A DNA stretch of 59,249 bases from Acidobacteriaceae bacterium. Its GTDB lineage: Bacteria > Acidobacteriota > Terriglobia > Terriglobales > Acidobacteriaceae. The stretch is taken from NCBI GenBank assembly GCA_003138365.1, contig PLFY01000216.1, positions 1-59,249 on the forward strand. Reading direction: 5' to 3'. Every line of letters begins with the position of its first letter. The first letter of the stretch is position 1. The position numbers were made by a program, and so were the translations under genes. Positions 28,531-37,867 of this stretch are shown in pieces. The notes beneath the pieces were generated by a model, which ran no database searches, was not told the DNA's origin, and was given only the letters and a program-made list of their open reading frames with translations.

Positions 28531-30150
28531 ATGGCAGGCCCAAACGAAGCAATCACGCAGGCACGACAGTTCTGGGAGACCCGGAGTTCGGGGCAGAAGG
28601 GGCTCCTTGTTGCCGGGGCGTGCGCAACGGCGGTGATTGTCACGCTCTTTGTCCGGCTGATCGGCTCGCCCGACTATAAGCCGATGTCAAGCGGCCTGGA
28701 ACCTGCCGAGGCACAAGCACTCTCCGCGCAACTCGATGCCGACGGCATTCCCCATCAGGCCAGCGCCGACGGCAAGACGATCAGCGTTCCCGCTGAAAAA
28801 ATGGCTGAAGCCCGCATGAAGACCGCGTCTCAGGGCGCCGCGCACAGTGGGCGGCTGGGGTTCGAGTTATTCGACAAGATGTCGTGGGGGCAGACTGAAT
28901 TCGACCAGAAGGTCACTTATCAACGCGCACTTGAAGGAGAGCTCGAAAAGACGATCGAAACGCTCAGCGATGTGGAAAGCGCTCGCGTGCATCTGGTGAT
29001 GGCGAAGGATTCCGTTTTTCTGGACAAGGAGCAACCGGCCAAGGCGTCGGTCATTCTGAAGCTTCACGGCAACGGTCTTCCCAAAGAGTCAACTCTGGCC
29101 ATCGCGCGGCTGGTGTCGGGAGCGGTTGATCAGCTCAGTCCGGAAGATGTTTCCATCATCGACGCCGATTCAGCCAGGTCCCTCGGAGTGACCCATAATG
29201 GGCAGGGTGATGCCGACGGCATTGAAGAGAATTTGACGCAGCGCCTGATCAGCACGCTTGGGCCAGTGGTGGGTAACGACAAGATTCGCGCCAGCGTCAC
29301 CGTCGATCAGACCCAGGAATCGACCGAAGAGAGTCAGGAGAAATACGATCCGTCGGTAAGTGCCCTGTTGAGCGATCAGAAATCCGAGGAGACGGCCAAT
29401 GGAGGCGCGGTCCCTTCGGGTGTTGCCGGCACCTCCAGCAACACGCCATCGCCAGCCAAGTCTGCCGAAGCAACGAAGCAAAGCGCGGCACTAAGCCAGG
29501 GGCAGAGTTCGGCGCAATCGTCGAAGACGGAGACGGCGCAGTATGGGGTCAACAAGGTCGTTCTCCACACGGTATCGCCGGCCGGGCGAATTGAGCGAGT
29601 AAGCGCAGCCATTCTGGTGGACGATATGGTTGCCAAAAGCGTCCAGGGCGGCAAGACGACCTATACGCGTAAAAAGTGGTCGCAGACGGAATTGGACAAG
29701 ATTCAGGGGCTTGCGGAGGCGGTCATCGGCTTCGATGCAAAGCGGGGCGATACCGTGACCGTTCAAAACATGTCTTTCGACTCCGACCCGATCGTGGCTG
29801 ATCTTCCGGCTCCGAATTGGATGGATCAGGGGCGCAGGATGGCCGCAGATTATTCATCTTTGCTTAGGCCTGTTTCGCTGCTCTTTCTATTTATGCTGGC
29901 CTATTTGTTCATTGTGCGGCCCATTCAGAAACAAGTGATGAGCGCCCCACCGGCTCAATTGAGTGCGGCGCCAGCGCAAGCCTTTCCCGCCGGCACGGGA
30001 ATGAACCGGCTCAGCGGGGGCCTCACGGACCGGGATGAGATTGCACAGGCAGCCGCCAAGCTGAAAGAACAAATGGTTGGGGTCATTAAAGAGAGTCCGG
30101 TGAACTCAACGCGTGCCGTGCAGGCGTGGCTGCGAGAGGAGCAATCATGA
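28531..30150 (+). CDS. fliF: Flagellar MS-ring protein FliF
   Basis: A 539-aa inner-membrane protein that multimerises into the MS ring. The first membrane helix (about 24-43) is followed by ring-building motifs (YKPMSSGLEPAEAQALSAQLDADGIPH; GRLGFELFDKMSWGQTEFDQKVTYQRALEGELEKTI; ARVHLVMAKDSVFL). A Ser/Ala/Gln-rich insert lies at about 285-335, and the second helix at about 448-468 (SLLRPVSLLFLFMLAYLFIV). The cytoplasmic end (AVQAWLREEQS) binds FliG. The stop overlaps the fliG start by 4 bp. Confidence 0.96.
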   Translation: MAGPNEAITQARQFWETRSSGQKGLLVAGACATAVIVTLFVRLIGSPDYKPMSSGLEPAEAQALSAQLDADGIPHQASADGKTISVPAEKMAEARMKTASQGAAHSGRLGFELFDKMSWGQTEFDQKVTYQRALEGELEKTIETLSDVESARVHLVMAKDSVFLDKEQPAKASVILKLHGNGLPKESTLAIARLVSGAVDQLSPEDVSIIDADSARSLGVTHNGQGDADGIEENLTQRLISTLGPVVGNDKIRASVTVDQTQESTEESQEKYDPSVSALLSDQKSEETANGGAVPSGVAGTSSNTPSPAKSAEATKQSAALSQGQSSAQSSKTETAQYGVNKVVLHTVSPAGRIERVSAAILVDDMVAKSVQGGKTTYTRKKWSQTELDKIQGLAEAVIGFDAKRGDTVTVQNMSFDSDPIVADLPAPNWMDQGRRMAADYSSLLRPVSLLFLFMLAYLFIVRPIQKQVMSAPPAQLSAAPAQAFPAGTGMNRLSGGLTDRDEIAQAAAKLKEQMVGVIKESPVNSTRAVQAWLREEQS

Positions 30151-31169
30151 GCTTTGGAGACCGTAGCTCTCTCAGTGGCGCGCGCAAGGCTGCGATTCTC
30201 TATTTGCTGCTCGGAGAGGACGCTACAGCCCACATCTTCCGAAATCTTCCCGAGGAAGATCTGCAGCGAGTGACCGAAGAAGTCGCAAACCTGGGACACG
30301 TCCCTTTTGAACAAAGCCTGGAAGTATTGAGGGAATTCGACCAATTGATTTCCGCTCAGGAATTCATCGCAGTGGGAGGGCAGGAAGTTGCAAGCCGGCT
30401 ACTGATCAAAGCCCTCGGAGAGCAGGGCGCCAAGACCATGGTTGAGCGGTTGATGCGTGCCGGCGAGCTGAACTCTTCCCGTGTCGACTCGCTGAAGAAG
30501 GCGGATCCGCAGCAACTGGCCAGGTTCCTGGTTGGCGAGCATTCACAGACCAAGGCATTGGTTCTTGGCCATCTCGATCCGAAGCAGGCGTCGGCGGTGT
30601 TGATGGAGTTGGAGCCGGAAACACGATCCGATTGCGTGTGGCGGCTTGCGAATCTGGGTCATTTCTCTCCGGATGTAGCCGCGAAGGTTTCCACAGTGTT
30701 GAATCGCCGATTGAAGTCCGTTGGCGACCACACAAGGCGCGCCGATTCCGGATACAGAAGCGTCGCCGAACTCATGAATCGGCTTGACAAGACTACAACG
30801 CGCGAGATTCTTGAAATCATTGAAAGAGAGGAACCCAAGGTCGCGATCGCCATCCGCGATCTCATGTTCACGTTCGAGGACTTTCTTGAAGTCCCCGAAC
30901 AGGAAATGCGCACCTTGGTGAATGCGATTGACAAGAAAGCCTTGACGATCGCACTCAAAGGAGCGGGCGAGGAATTGAGGAGCCACTTTTATCGCCCCAT
31001 GTCGACGCGTGCCGTGGAAATGATGAAGGAAGACTCCGAAGCGATGGGGCCGGTTCGGGGCAAAGACGTGGCTAAAGCTCAAGCGGAGATTGTGGCCATC
31101 GCGCGAAAACTTGAGGCGGAGGGCACGATGGTATTGAAGAGTGAGGGGGAAGACGAGTATGTCCTCTAG
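30147..31169 (+). CDS. fliG: Flagellar rotor switch protein FliG
   Basis: A 340-aa C-ring protein. ATG 30147 (GAGAGGAG upstream) overlaps fliF by 4 bp. The N-terminal domain binds FliF (SGARKAAILYLLLGED). The middle domain carries the FliM-contact motif as EHSQT instead of the usual EHPQ. The C-terminal torque helix is intact (KVAIAIRDLMFTFEDFLEVPEQEMRTLVNAIDKKAL), with charged residues that face the stator. With two MotAB sets in the window, this single FliG must serve both. Confidence 0.95.
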   Translation: MSFGDRSSLSGARKAAILYLLLGEDATAHIFRNLPEEDLQRVTEEVANLGHVPFEQSLEVLREFDQLISAQEFIAVGGQEVASRLLIKALGEQGAKTMVERLMRAGELNSSRVDSLKKADPQQLARFLVGEHSQTKALVLGHLDPKQASAVLMELEPETRSDCVWRLANLGHFSPDVAAKVSTVLNRRLKSVGDHTRRADSGYRSVAELMNRLDKTTTREILEIIEREEPKVAIAIRDLMFTFEDFLEVPEQEMRTLVNAIDKKALTIALKGAGEELRSHFYRPMSTRAVEMMKEDSEAMGPVRGKDVAKAQAEIVAIARKLEAEGTMVLKSEGEDEYVL

Positions 31170-31833
31170 TGGGGAATTCAACCCGACGCTGGCGCGTCCC
31201 TTCATGGCCGTGGAGTACCGCGATTTGGCAGAATATCCGCCTGCGGGCGTTGCAGCGAAGGGGCCTCTGGAAACGCGATTCGCCGCCGGAATCGTCAAGA
31301 ACCATGTTGACGGCCTGCTTTCAATGGCAGAAGCCGATGAGAAGATCAAGCTCGCGAAGGCCGAGGCGGTCCTGCAGGCGCGCGAGGAATATGAGCAGAA
31401 GCTCGACATTGCGCGCGCACCCATCGCGGCCGCGCTCAGGGCTTTCCAGATGGAGAGAGCCGATTACTATGCGCGCGTAGAAGCTGAGATTGTTCAACTT
31501 GCCTTGGCGATTGCTGCCAAGATCCTGCATCGGGAAGCGCAAGTCGATCCAATGCTGGTTGCCGCTCTGGTAAGAATGGCGACGGAGAAGATGTGTGACG
31601 GATCCAGCGTGACCGTCCGAGTAGGTCCGGGAAACGGCAAGCGGTGGAAGGAGTTCTTTGACCGGCAATCGGGAACTGCGTGCTTCGAGGTAGTTGAGGA
31701 TGTGGGGCTCAGCGATCAGGACTGCATTCTCGAGACTAAGCTTGGATCGACCAACTTTGGTTTGGACGTTCAACTGAAAGAAATCGAGCAGGGATTCTTC
31801 GATCTTCTTGCGTTGAGGCCGGTGAATCCATGA
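31159..31833 (+). CDS. fliH: Flagellar export stator protein FliH
   Basis: A 224-aa regulator of the export ATPase. ATG 31159 overlaps the end of fliG by 11 bp, with GAGGGGGAAG before it. A central coiled coil (about 50-110, MAEADEKIKLAKAEAVLQAREEYEQKL) leads to the conserved C-terminal domain (VQLALAIAAKILHREAQVDPMLVAALVRMATEKM), which binds the FliI N-terminus. The family is poorly conserved, and the call rests also on the fliG-fliH-fliI order. Confidence 0.88.
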   Translation: MSSSGEFNPTLARPFMAVEYRDLAEYPPAGVAAKGPLETRFAAGIVKNHVDGLLSMAEADEKIKLAKAEAVLQAREEYEQKLDIARAPIAAALRAFQMERADYYARVEAEIVQLALAIAAKILHREAQVDPMLVAALVRMATEKMCDGSSVTVRVGPGNGKRWKEFFDRQSGTACFEVVEDVGLSDQDCILETKLGSTNFGLDVQLKEIEQGFFDLLALRPVNP

Positions 31834-33137
31834 GCCGTTCGATCCTGGCCCCCTACATGCACCATCTTGATGCCGGCTCAACATTGCGCTGGAGAGGCCG
31901 GGTCAATCAGGTTGTTGGCAACCTGATTGAGTCGGAGGGCCCGTTCTGCTTTGTGGGCGAGTCGTGCGAGATTACCGGCGCCGGCGGCCGATCGTATGCA
32001 GGGGAGATCATCGGCTTTCGTGGATCCACCATGCTGTCCATGGCAGCCGACAATCCGCAGGGCATTCGCTTCGGGGACCAAATCATGACGTGGGGTGCTC
32101 GGCCGTCAGTTCGAGTGGGGCCGGAGCTGCTGGGGCGGGTGATCGACCCGACGGGAAATCCGGTCGACGGAAAAGGAGAGTACCGAGCCACACATGGGGT
32201 TAGCATTGACGGTTCAGTGCCGATGGCTCTTGAACGCGTCCCTATCCGTGAACCGCTCGGCTGCGGCATCAGGGCGATCGATGGCTTCCTAACCTGTGGG
32301 AGAGGACAGCGTGTCGGCATCTTCGGCGGAAGCGGCGTGGGAAAAAGCACGCTGATTGGCATGATGGCGCGCGGGACGTCGGCGGACATGACGGTGCTGG
32401 CTCTGGTTGGGGAGCGCGGCCGAGAGGTGGGCGAGTTTCTTGAAGTTCTCGGCGAGGAAGGTCTTCGCCGCGCTGTGGTCCTTGTATCCACTTCAGACCA
32501 ATCGCCGCTGCTAAGGATCAGAGCGGCTCTGGCGGCGACCGCGGTTGCCGAATACTTTGCGAGCCTGGGCAAGAATGTACTCCTGATTGTGGATTCGCTC
32601 ACGCGCTTTGCAATGGCGCAGCGCGAGATTGGATTGGCCGCCGGTGAGCCGCCGACCGCGAAAGGCTACACGCCTTCTGTATTGAATATGCTCGCTCGCC
32701 TCATAGAGAGGGCCGGAAACTTCTCACAAGGCAGTATCACCGCCTTCTACACCGTGCTGATGGAGGGTGACGATCAGCAGGATCCAGTCGTCGATACGGT
32801 CCGCTCGCTCTTGGATGGCAATGTGGTTCTGGATAGAAACCTTGCCATGAGCAGCCACTATCCCCCCATCTCAATTCTGGATAGTCTTAGCCGATTGATG
32901 CCATATGTAGCGTCTGAGCAACATGTTGCCAAATCGAATTCCCTGCGGCGATTGATGGCGGCTTATGCGCGGTCCGAGGACTTGATCCGCATCGGCGCCT
33001 ATCAGAAGGGTTCCGATCCCATACTGGATAATGCCATTGGGAATCTGCCCGCACTGAATGAGTTCTTGCAGCAGAAGCCCGATGTTCTCTGCAAACACGA
33101 GGACGTCGTCAAGTTGCTGATGGCTCTGCCAGGCTAG
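31830..33137 (+). CDS. fliI: Flagellum-specific ATPase FliI
   Basis: A 435-aa ATPase of the type III export apparatus, related to the F1 beta subunit. Walker A is GGSGVGKS (166-173); Walker B follows in VLLIVDSLTRFAMAQREIGLAAGEPP, and the catalytic Glu lies in LVGERGREVGEFLE. The family signature SITAFYTVLMEGDDQQDPVVDTVRSLLDG is complete. ATG 31830 overlaps the fliH stop by 4 bp. Length is typical. Confidence 0.96.
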   Translation: MSRSILAPYMHHLDAGSTLRWRGRVNQVVGNLIESEGPFCFVGESCEITGAGGRSYAGEIIGFRGSTMLSMAADNPQGIRFGDQIMTWGARPSVRVGPELLGRVIDPTGNPVDGKGEYRATHGVSIDGSVPMALERVPIREPLGCGIRAIDGFLTCGRGQRVGIFGGSGVGKSTLIGMMARGTSADMTVLALVGERGREVGEFLEVLGEEGLRRAVVLVSTSDQSPLLRIRAALAATAVAEYFASLGKNVLLIVDSLTRFAMAQREIGLAAGEPPTAKGYTPSVLNMLARLIERAGNFSQGSITAFYTVLMEGDDQQDPVVDTVRSLLDGNVVLDRNLAMSSHYPPISILDSLSRLMPYVASEQHVAKSNSLRRLMAAYARSEDLIRIGAYQKGSDPILDNAIGNLPALNEFLQQKPDVLCKHEDVVKLLMALPG

Positions 33138-33223
33138 AGCCTGTCTGATGCGCTTGAAGGCGAAGGCAGACCGGCACATCGAGGCTCTGAAACACATCGC
33201 GCAACTGGAGAAAAGATAAAGCG

Positions 33224-33661
33224 ATGCCATTTCGTTTCCCACTTGCGACCGTGCTTCGGGTTAGGGAGAGCGTGCAGAGGCAGGAGGAGCGCGCACTGCA
33301 GAAGATCCTGCTCGAGATGGCTCGCTTGACGCATCAAATCGATCGGCTGACTGCGGAGATCGCTGAAGCTTTCAACGCGGAGCAGAGAGCTATGCAGCGG
33401 CCGATTCCAGCCAGTCAGGTGCAAATGCTGGTTTGGACGAAGCAGGCGGCGGTTGAGAAGAGGACGGCCCTCGACCGCAATCGCCAGACTCTCGGACAAC
33501 AGCGCGATCGGCAGTTGAAGATCTATCACGCTGCTTACCGCAACTGCGAAACGCTGTCCAACTTGCACGATTCGCAGCGAGATAAGTACGAGCAGGAAAA
33601 AACTCGAGCTCACCAAAAGCGAATTGACGACATATTTGCCGCGCGGCGACAGCGCGGCTAG
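33224..33661 (+). CDS. fliJ: Flagellar export protein FliJ
   Basis: A 145-aa almost wholly helical coiled-coil protein. It starts PFRFPLATVLRVRESVQRQEERALQKIL, the usual FliJ opening, and continues with heptads to its basic C-terminus (RAHQKRIDDIFAARRQRG). FliJ is the central stalk of the export ATPase and escorts chaperones to FlhA. It lies 86 bp after fliI, a gap wider than elsewhere in this operon, and is the last gene before a sigma-54 promoter. Confidence 0.88.
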   Translation: MPFRFPLATVLRVRESVQRQEERALQKILLEMARLTHQIDRLTAEIAEAFNAEQRAMQRPIPASQVQMLVWTKQAAVEKRTALDRNRQTLGQQRDRQLKIYHAAYRNCETLSNLHDSQRDKYEQEKTRAHQKRIDDIFAARRQRG

Positions 33662-33901
33662 AGCTATCTATTGACTAACAGGCCGACATTGCCTGGTTCC
33701 TTCCCCATATTCCCATCGGCGCTGGCTACTCAACCTACGACGCGATGCCTGCATCTCCTGTGGGCACACATTGCCTAGTAGAGAGGGCAATGGTTGCCGG
33801 TTTGCCCGGGCAGGCCAGCGCTCTGTCTAGACATCTCTCCAGTAACACGTTTGTAATGAATGGTCTGCGCTACCATGCTTTCCTGCTGCGATGCCAAAAA
33901 G

Positions 33902-33918
33902 TTGGCACGAAACATGCA
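33902..33918 (+). promoter_or_regulatory. Sigma-54 promoter of fliK
   Basis: TTGGCACGAAACATGCA matches TTGGCACG-N4-TTGCW with one mismatch (first T of the -12 element). GG and GC are correctly spaced. Transcription would start near 33929, which excludes start codons upstream of this point for fliK. The 287-bp gap after fliJ shows no other feature. Confidence 0.75.
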
Positions 33919-33948
33919 GTTACGTTTGGCATGCGAGGTCCATCGCAA

Positions 33949-35931
33949 GTGACGACAGTGAATTCAGCTTCGACGCCGCTGTTACAAACCGGCAAGACCG
34001 ACCGCGGCTTTCTGGCGATACTTGCCGAAGCTTCTGCGAACGAAAGCTATGGAAATAGCACGGCGGGCTTAGGCCAGGGGGTGGCTACTGGAGCGAACAC
34101 TGCGAAAGGTGGAACAGGAACGCAACATGAAGAGCAGTTACCTGTCCTTGAAGTTACGCCCGCAAACCGTGAAGCTGACGCAAGTGCGACAGGGACTCTT
34201 CCTCCTGCCGATCATGACAAGGTTCCGGCAAACGGAACGTCAAACGCACAACAAGATAATCTTGCGCCAAATCGCCGGGTATCCGAATCGCCTGCGACAA
34301 CTGAAGTGCCTCTCAATGCGAAGCCCTCAACAGTCGCCCCCGAAATCCAAGCGCAGTTGGTTGCCGCGCAGTGGACGCGAAGCGCATCTACCCCTGAGCC
34401 GCCTGCAACCCCGCGGACGCACACGGCTACTGAAATGCCTCTCAATGCCAAGCCTTGGGCAGTCGTTTCCAATATCAAGGCGCCGTTGGTTGCTGCGCAG
34501 TGGACGCGAAGCGCATCTGCCGCTGAGCCGCCTGCAACCCAGCAGGCGCACGCGGCTAATCCAATGCCGTTCAATGCCGAGCCTTCGGCAGTTGTTTCCC
34601 ATACGCAGGCGCCGTTGGTTGCCGCGCAGTGGACGCCGAACGCACCAGCCACTGAGCCGCCTGCAACCCAGCAGGCGCACGCGGCTAATGAAATGCCTCT
34701 CAATGCCAGGCCCTCGGCAGTTGTTTCCGATATTCAGCCGCAGCTCATTGCCGCGCAGGCGACGCAAGGAGCGCCGGGCGCTGAACTGCCTGCAAACCAG
34801 CAGGGCACAGCTAATAAAGTGCCCCTCAATTCCGATTCCTCAACAGTCGCCGCCGATATCCAAGCGCAGTTCGCTGCCGCGCAGTGGACGCGAAACGCAT
34901 CTGCCGCTGAGCTGGCTGCAAACCAGCAGGCGCGCATGGCTTTGGGGGCGGTGCTGGATGGGGCAGTTGCTAAAGGGCCACGTGCGGAAGTTACTTCGAA
35001 TGGAACGCAAGTCGTGGACGGCCCCACAACGGCGGTTGGAGAAATGCTCCAGGCATCAGTGGAAGCGTCGTTGCGAGTTGCTTTCCCCGACAATGCAGCC
35101 GTGGGGGCAATTGGCGCCACAGGGCGCATTCAACCAGCCAAAGCGGCGGAGTTGAAGGAAGCACCTGGCACAACCGCCCCCAAGAATCCAAGCCTAACGA
35201 ATGCGGCGGATGCGGATATCAACAAGACCGGGTCGACAGCGGTTGGGGTGCACAATGGCTCGTCCGGCGGTCAGAACAGCGACCAATCTCCGCAGAACAT
35301 GAATGGCAGTCCCGATCAAATAGAATCTGCCGCGGCTCGGGTTGCGGCCAGTAGTTTGCCCCAGGCCCAGGTACAAACGATCGCGACTTCCGGGGCTTCC
35401 CATGAAATCGCATCGTCCGTCTCCATGCCAAACGGTCTTGCAGATAGATCGCGTTCTGCCGGGCAAGTGGAAACTCCCGGCATCAACCAACAGGATATCG
35501 GCGAGGGCGTAGTAACGACGGCCATTAACAGCGCGAAGCTTATCCAGACGATGGGCCAGACAGAGATGCGTGTCGGATTGCACACGAGCGATTTTGGCGA
35601 CATCTCGATCCGCACTTCAGTCTCCCAACAGCAAATGCAGGCTCAGATATCGGTCGATCACTCCGAGTTGAGCCAGGCAATAGCGGCTCATATCTCATCC
35701 GTGCAGACAAAGCTGGGAGACGAGCACGGCATTCAAGCATCGATCCAGATCGATAACCAAGGTTCATCGCATTCAAGTAACTCGGAGCAATCTTCACAGA
35801 AGCAGCAAGACGCGTTTGCCGGTTCCGCACGCTCAGCAGACGCCGCGGATCTTACCGAGGCCGACAAGGGGATAAACCTCGGGATGCTCGTGGCGGCAAG
35901 CGGCAATCACCGGCTGGACATCAGAGCCTAA
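33949..35931 (+). CDS. fliK: Flagellar hook-length control protein FliK
   Basis: A protein of about 660 aa. The frame is open from 33745, but the sigma-54 promoter at 33902-33918 puts the transcript start near 33929, so GTG 33949 (GAGG ten bases before) is the best start; ATG 33931 is the alternative. FliK is secreted during hook growth, measures hook length and switches FlhB specificity. The N-terminal part is disordered and rich in Ala, Thr, Asn and Pro, with five 43-residue repeats (34303-34932). The C-terminal globular domain is at about 540-620 (MRVGLHTSDFGDISIRTSVSQQQMQAQISVDHSELSQAI). It is long for the family, and flgD and flgE follow. Confidence 0.85.
   Translation: MTTVNSASTPLLQTGKTDRGFLAILAEASANESYGNSTAGLGQGVATGANTAKGGTGTQHEEQLPVLEVTPANREADASATGTLPPADHDKVPANGTSNAQQDNLAPNRRVSESPATTEVPLNAKPSTVAPEIQAQLVAAQWTRSASTPEPPATPRTHTATEMPLNAKPWAVVSNIKAPLVAAQWTRSASAAEPPATQQAHAANPMPFNAEPSAVVSHTQAPLVAAQWTPNAPATEPPATQQAHAANEMPLNARPSAVVSDIQPQLIAAQATQGAPGAELPANQQGTANKVPLNSDSSTVAADIQAQFAAAQWTRNASAAELAANQQARMALGAVLDGAVAKGPRAEVTSNGTQVVDGPTTAVGEMLQASVEASLRVAFPDNAAVGAIGATGRIQPAKAAELKEAPGTTAPKNPSLTNAADADINKTGSTAVGVHNGSSGGQNSDQSPQNMNGSPDQIESAAARVAASSLPQAQVQTIATSGASHEIASSVSMPNGLADRSRSAGQVETPGINQQDIGEGVVTTAINSAKLIQTMGQTEMRVGLHTSDFGDISIRTSVSQQQMQAQISVDHSELSQAIAAHISSVQTKLGDEHGIQASIQIDNQGSSHSSNSEQSSQKQQDAFAGSARSADAADLTEADKGINLGMLVAASGNHRLDIRA
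34303..34932 (+). repeat. Five tandem 129-bp repeats in fliK
   Basis: Units begin at 34303, 34432, 34561, 34690 and 34816, the last two slightly shortened. Each encodes a 42-43 residue version of EMPLNAKPSAVVS-x-I-x-A-P-L-V-A-A-Q-W-T-R-S-A-S-A-A-E-P-P-A-T-Q-Q. Copies are similar but not identical, and each keeps a VAAQWT-like core. Confidence 0.9.
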
Positions 35932-35962
35932 GGCTCAATCACTCTCCAGAAAGGGAGGGCAA

Positions 35963-36493
35963 ATGAACATTCAAGGACTGCAACCCAGCATTACCGCGCC
36001 CGTGCAGGCACAAACCGCCAGTGCGCCTAAGGCGGCTAGTAGCACGAGCGGGACGAGTGGGACGAGCGGCACGTCAGGCAGCACTTCGAACAGCTCGTTG
36101 GGTACTTCGTCGACCAGCCTTCAGGAAACATTTCTGAACCTGCTCGTTACCGAACTGCAGAATCAGGATCCCACCGATCCGGTCGATCCGACCGAGATGG
36201 TTGGCCAACTCGTTTCTCTCAACCAACTGGATCAACTCATCTCGATCAATTCCACATTGTCGAGCTTGGTGCCATCCACATCGAGCTCCACAGGCACAAG
36301 CTCAAGCGGGGGGACGGGGTCATCCGGCTCCTCTGGTGGAGCATCAGCCCAGGCAGTCTCGGCTGCAGGTGCGCCTGGCCAAACTCAACCGGCGAACAAC
36401 AGTGTTCCAAGCTCATCGGATCTCATGAACCTGTACGGCAGCTTCGGGGCTCCGGCCCAAACTTCAAATCTCACCAACACAGGAGGTATGTAA
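35963..36493 (+). CDS. flgD: Flagellar hook assembly scaffold FlgD
   Basis: A 176-aa hook-capping protein. ATG follows AGGGAGG. The conserved core is SLQETFLNLLVTELQNQDPTDPVDPTEMVGQLVSLNQLDQLISIN, the FlgD signature. It is flanked by low-complexity stretches: (TSG)n at residues about 29-40 and Ser/Thr/Gly-rich sequence after residue 105. The tudor and FnIII domains of enterobacterial FlgD are lacking, so this is a minimal version. It lies between fliK and flgE, a standard order. Confidence 0.92.
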   Translation: MNIQGLQPSITAPVQAQTASAPKAASSTSGTSGTSGTSGSTSNSSLGTSSTSLQETFLNLLVTELQNQDPTDPVDPTEMVGQLVSLNQLDQLISINSTLSSLVPSTSSSTGTSSSGGTGSSGSSGGASAQAVSAAGAPGQTQPANNSVPSSSDLMNLYGSFGAPAQTSNLTNTGGM

Positions 36494-37735
36494 ATGGCAT
36501 CGTATTCGATTCCACTCTCTGGCCTGCAGGCAGAATCTTCATCGCTCAACGTGATTTCAAACAACCTTGCGAATCTCAACACGGACGGCTACAAGAATCA
36601 GACGCTGAACTTCGGCGACGTCTTCGCTGCGGCGCAAGGCTCATCGGGGAATGGCGACCCTATACAAGTAGGATCGGGTGTGCAGGTCATCGGCACGAGT
36701 TCGAACTTCTCCAATGGCGACGTCGAATCAACGGGCGTTGATTCGAACATGGCAATCCAAGGCAACGGAATGTTCGTGGTGCAGTCTGCCAATGGTCAAA
36801 CAAGCTACACGCGCGACGGTGACTTTACGGTGAATTCATCGGGCCAGCTGGTAACTCCGGGCGGAGAACTGGTTATGGGGTATCCGGCGGCCAATGGGGT
36901 GGTTTCAACCTCCGGCACTCTGAGCCCCATCACGGTGGATTCGTCGGGAACGGCCCCCGGTGCGACTACCACAACCTTCCAAATGACAGCAAATCTCGAC
37001 TCCAGCGCCACCGTTGGCACCACGTTCAGCACACCCATGACCGTCTACGACTCGCTGGGGACGGCGCAGACCCTGAATGTTCAGTTTACGAACACAGGGA
37101 CGGGCGCCTGGAGCTACGCCATCACGTTGCCGGCGTCCGCAACGGGCGGCACTGGCAGTCCAACGACGGTTTCCAGCGGCACGATGACCTTTGACCAATC
37201 GGGGAATCTGCTCACGCCAAGCGGCGGATCGGTCACCGGCATCGACGTCTCGGGCCTGGCCGATGGCGCCGCGAACATGAACCTGACCTGGAATCTTGGC
37301 GGATCGGGAAGCTCAACGATCACGCAGTTGGACTCGGCCAGCGCCACTAGCGCAACCACTCAGAACGGCTATGGAGTGGGGACGCTCACTGGCTTCACGG
37401 TTGCCCCGGACGGAACCATCGAGGGGCAGTTCAGCAACGACCAAACGCAAGCACTGGGACAAGTGGCATTGGCGAGCTTCGGGAACGTCCAAGGACTCAC
37501 GCAGTCGGATAACGGCGACTATCAATCCACACCCGCCTCGGGAGCCGCAGTCATTGGACGAGCCGGCGCCGGCGGGAACGGTACGATCGAGGGCTCATCG
37601 GTTGAAGAGTCCAACGTGGACCTCTCTGCCGAGTTTTCAAACTTGATCGTCGCGCAGCAAGGTTACGAGGCCAACGCCAAGGCTCTCACGACCTTCGATC
37701 AGATTGCGCAGGCGACGATTCAGCTCGTTACCTAG
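36494..37735 (+). CDS. flgE: Flagellar hook protein FlgE
   Basis: A 413-aa hook subunit starting immediately after the flgD stop (GGAGGT upstream). The N-terminus (SIPLSGLQAESSSLNVISNNLANLNTDGYKNQTLNFGDV) and the C-terminus (VEESNVDLSAEFSNLIVAQQGYEANAKALTTFDQIAQATIQL) form the D0 coiled coil. The middle (SYTRDGDFTVNSSGQLVTPGGELVMGY, then a FlgE D2 domain) is exposed on the hook. It lacks Cys and is rich in Thr, Ser and Gly, typical of type III-secreted axial proteins. Confidence 0.96.
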   Translation: MASYSIPLSGLQAESSSLNVISNNLANLNTDGYKNQTLNFGDVFAAAQGSSGNGDPIQVGSGVQVIGTSSNFSNGDVESTGVDSNMAIQGNGMFVVQSANGQTSYTRDGDFTVNSSGQLVTPGGELVMGYPAANGVVSTSGTLSPITVDSSGTAPGATTTTFQMTANLDSSATVGTTFSTPMTVYDSLGTAQTLNVQFTNTGTGAWSYAITLPASATGGTGSPTTVSSGTMTFDQSGNLLTPSGGSVTGIDVSGLADGAANMNLTWNLGGSGSSTITQLDSASATSATTQNGYGVGTLTGFTVAPDGTIEGQFSNDQTQALGQVALASFGNVQGLTQSDNGDYQSTPASGAAVIGRAGAGGNGTIEGSSVEESNVDLSAEFSNLIVAQQGYEANAKALTTFDQIAQATIQLVT

Positions 37736-37867
37736 AATCGAGAAGAAGGACGAATTTGTTAAGCCACGATTAGAAGCTTCCGCCGGGAGAAAGCGACTCC
37801 TGGCGGGAGCCCTGTGCCGGCCTTTCATTCTCATGGCTGTCTCACCAGTTGCCGGGGTCGGTCTGGT

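Noticed and set aside
33148-33219. A 23-codon frame (MRLKAKADRHIEAL...) between fliI and fliJ
   Set aside because: Weak ribosome site, very short and no known small gene at this place; more likely spacer sequence.
33760-33782. Second sigma-54-like motif (TGTGGGCACACATTGCC) upstream of fliK
   Set aside because: GG and GC are two bases too close for sigma-54 recognition.
33745-33948. N-terminal extension of fliK from ATG 33745
   Set aside because: It lies upstream of and across a good sigma-54 promoter and shows no FliK-like sequence.
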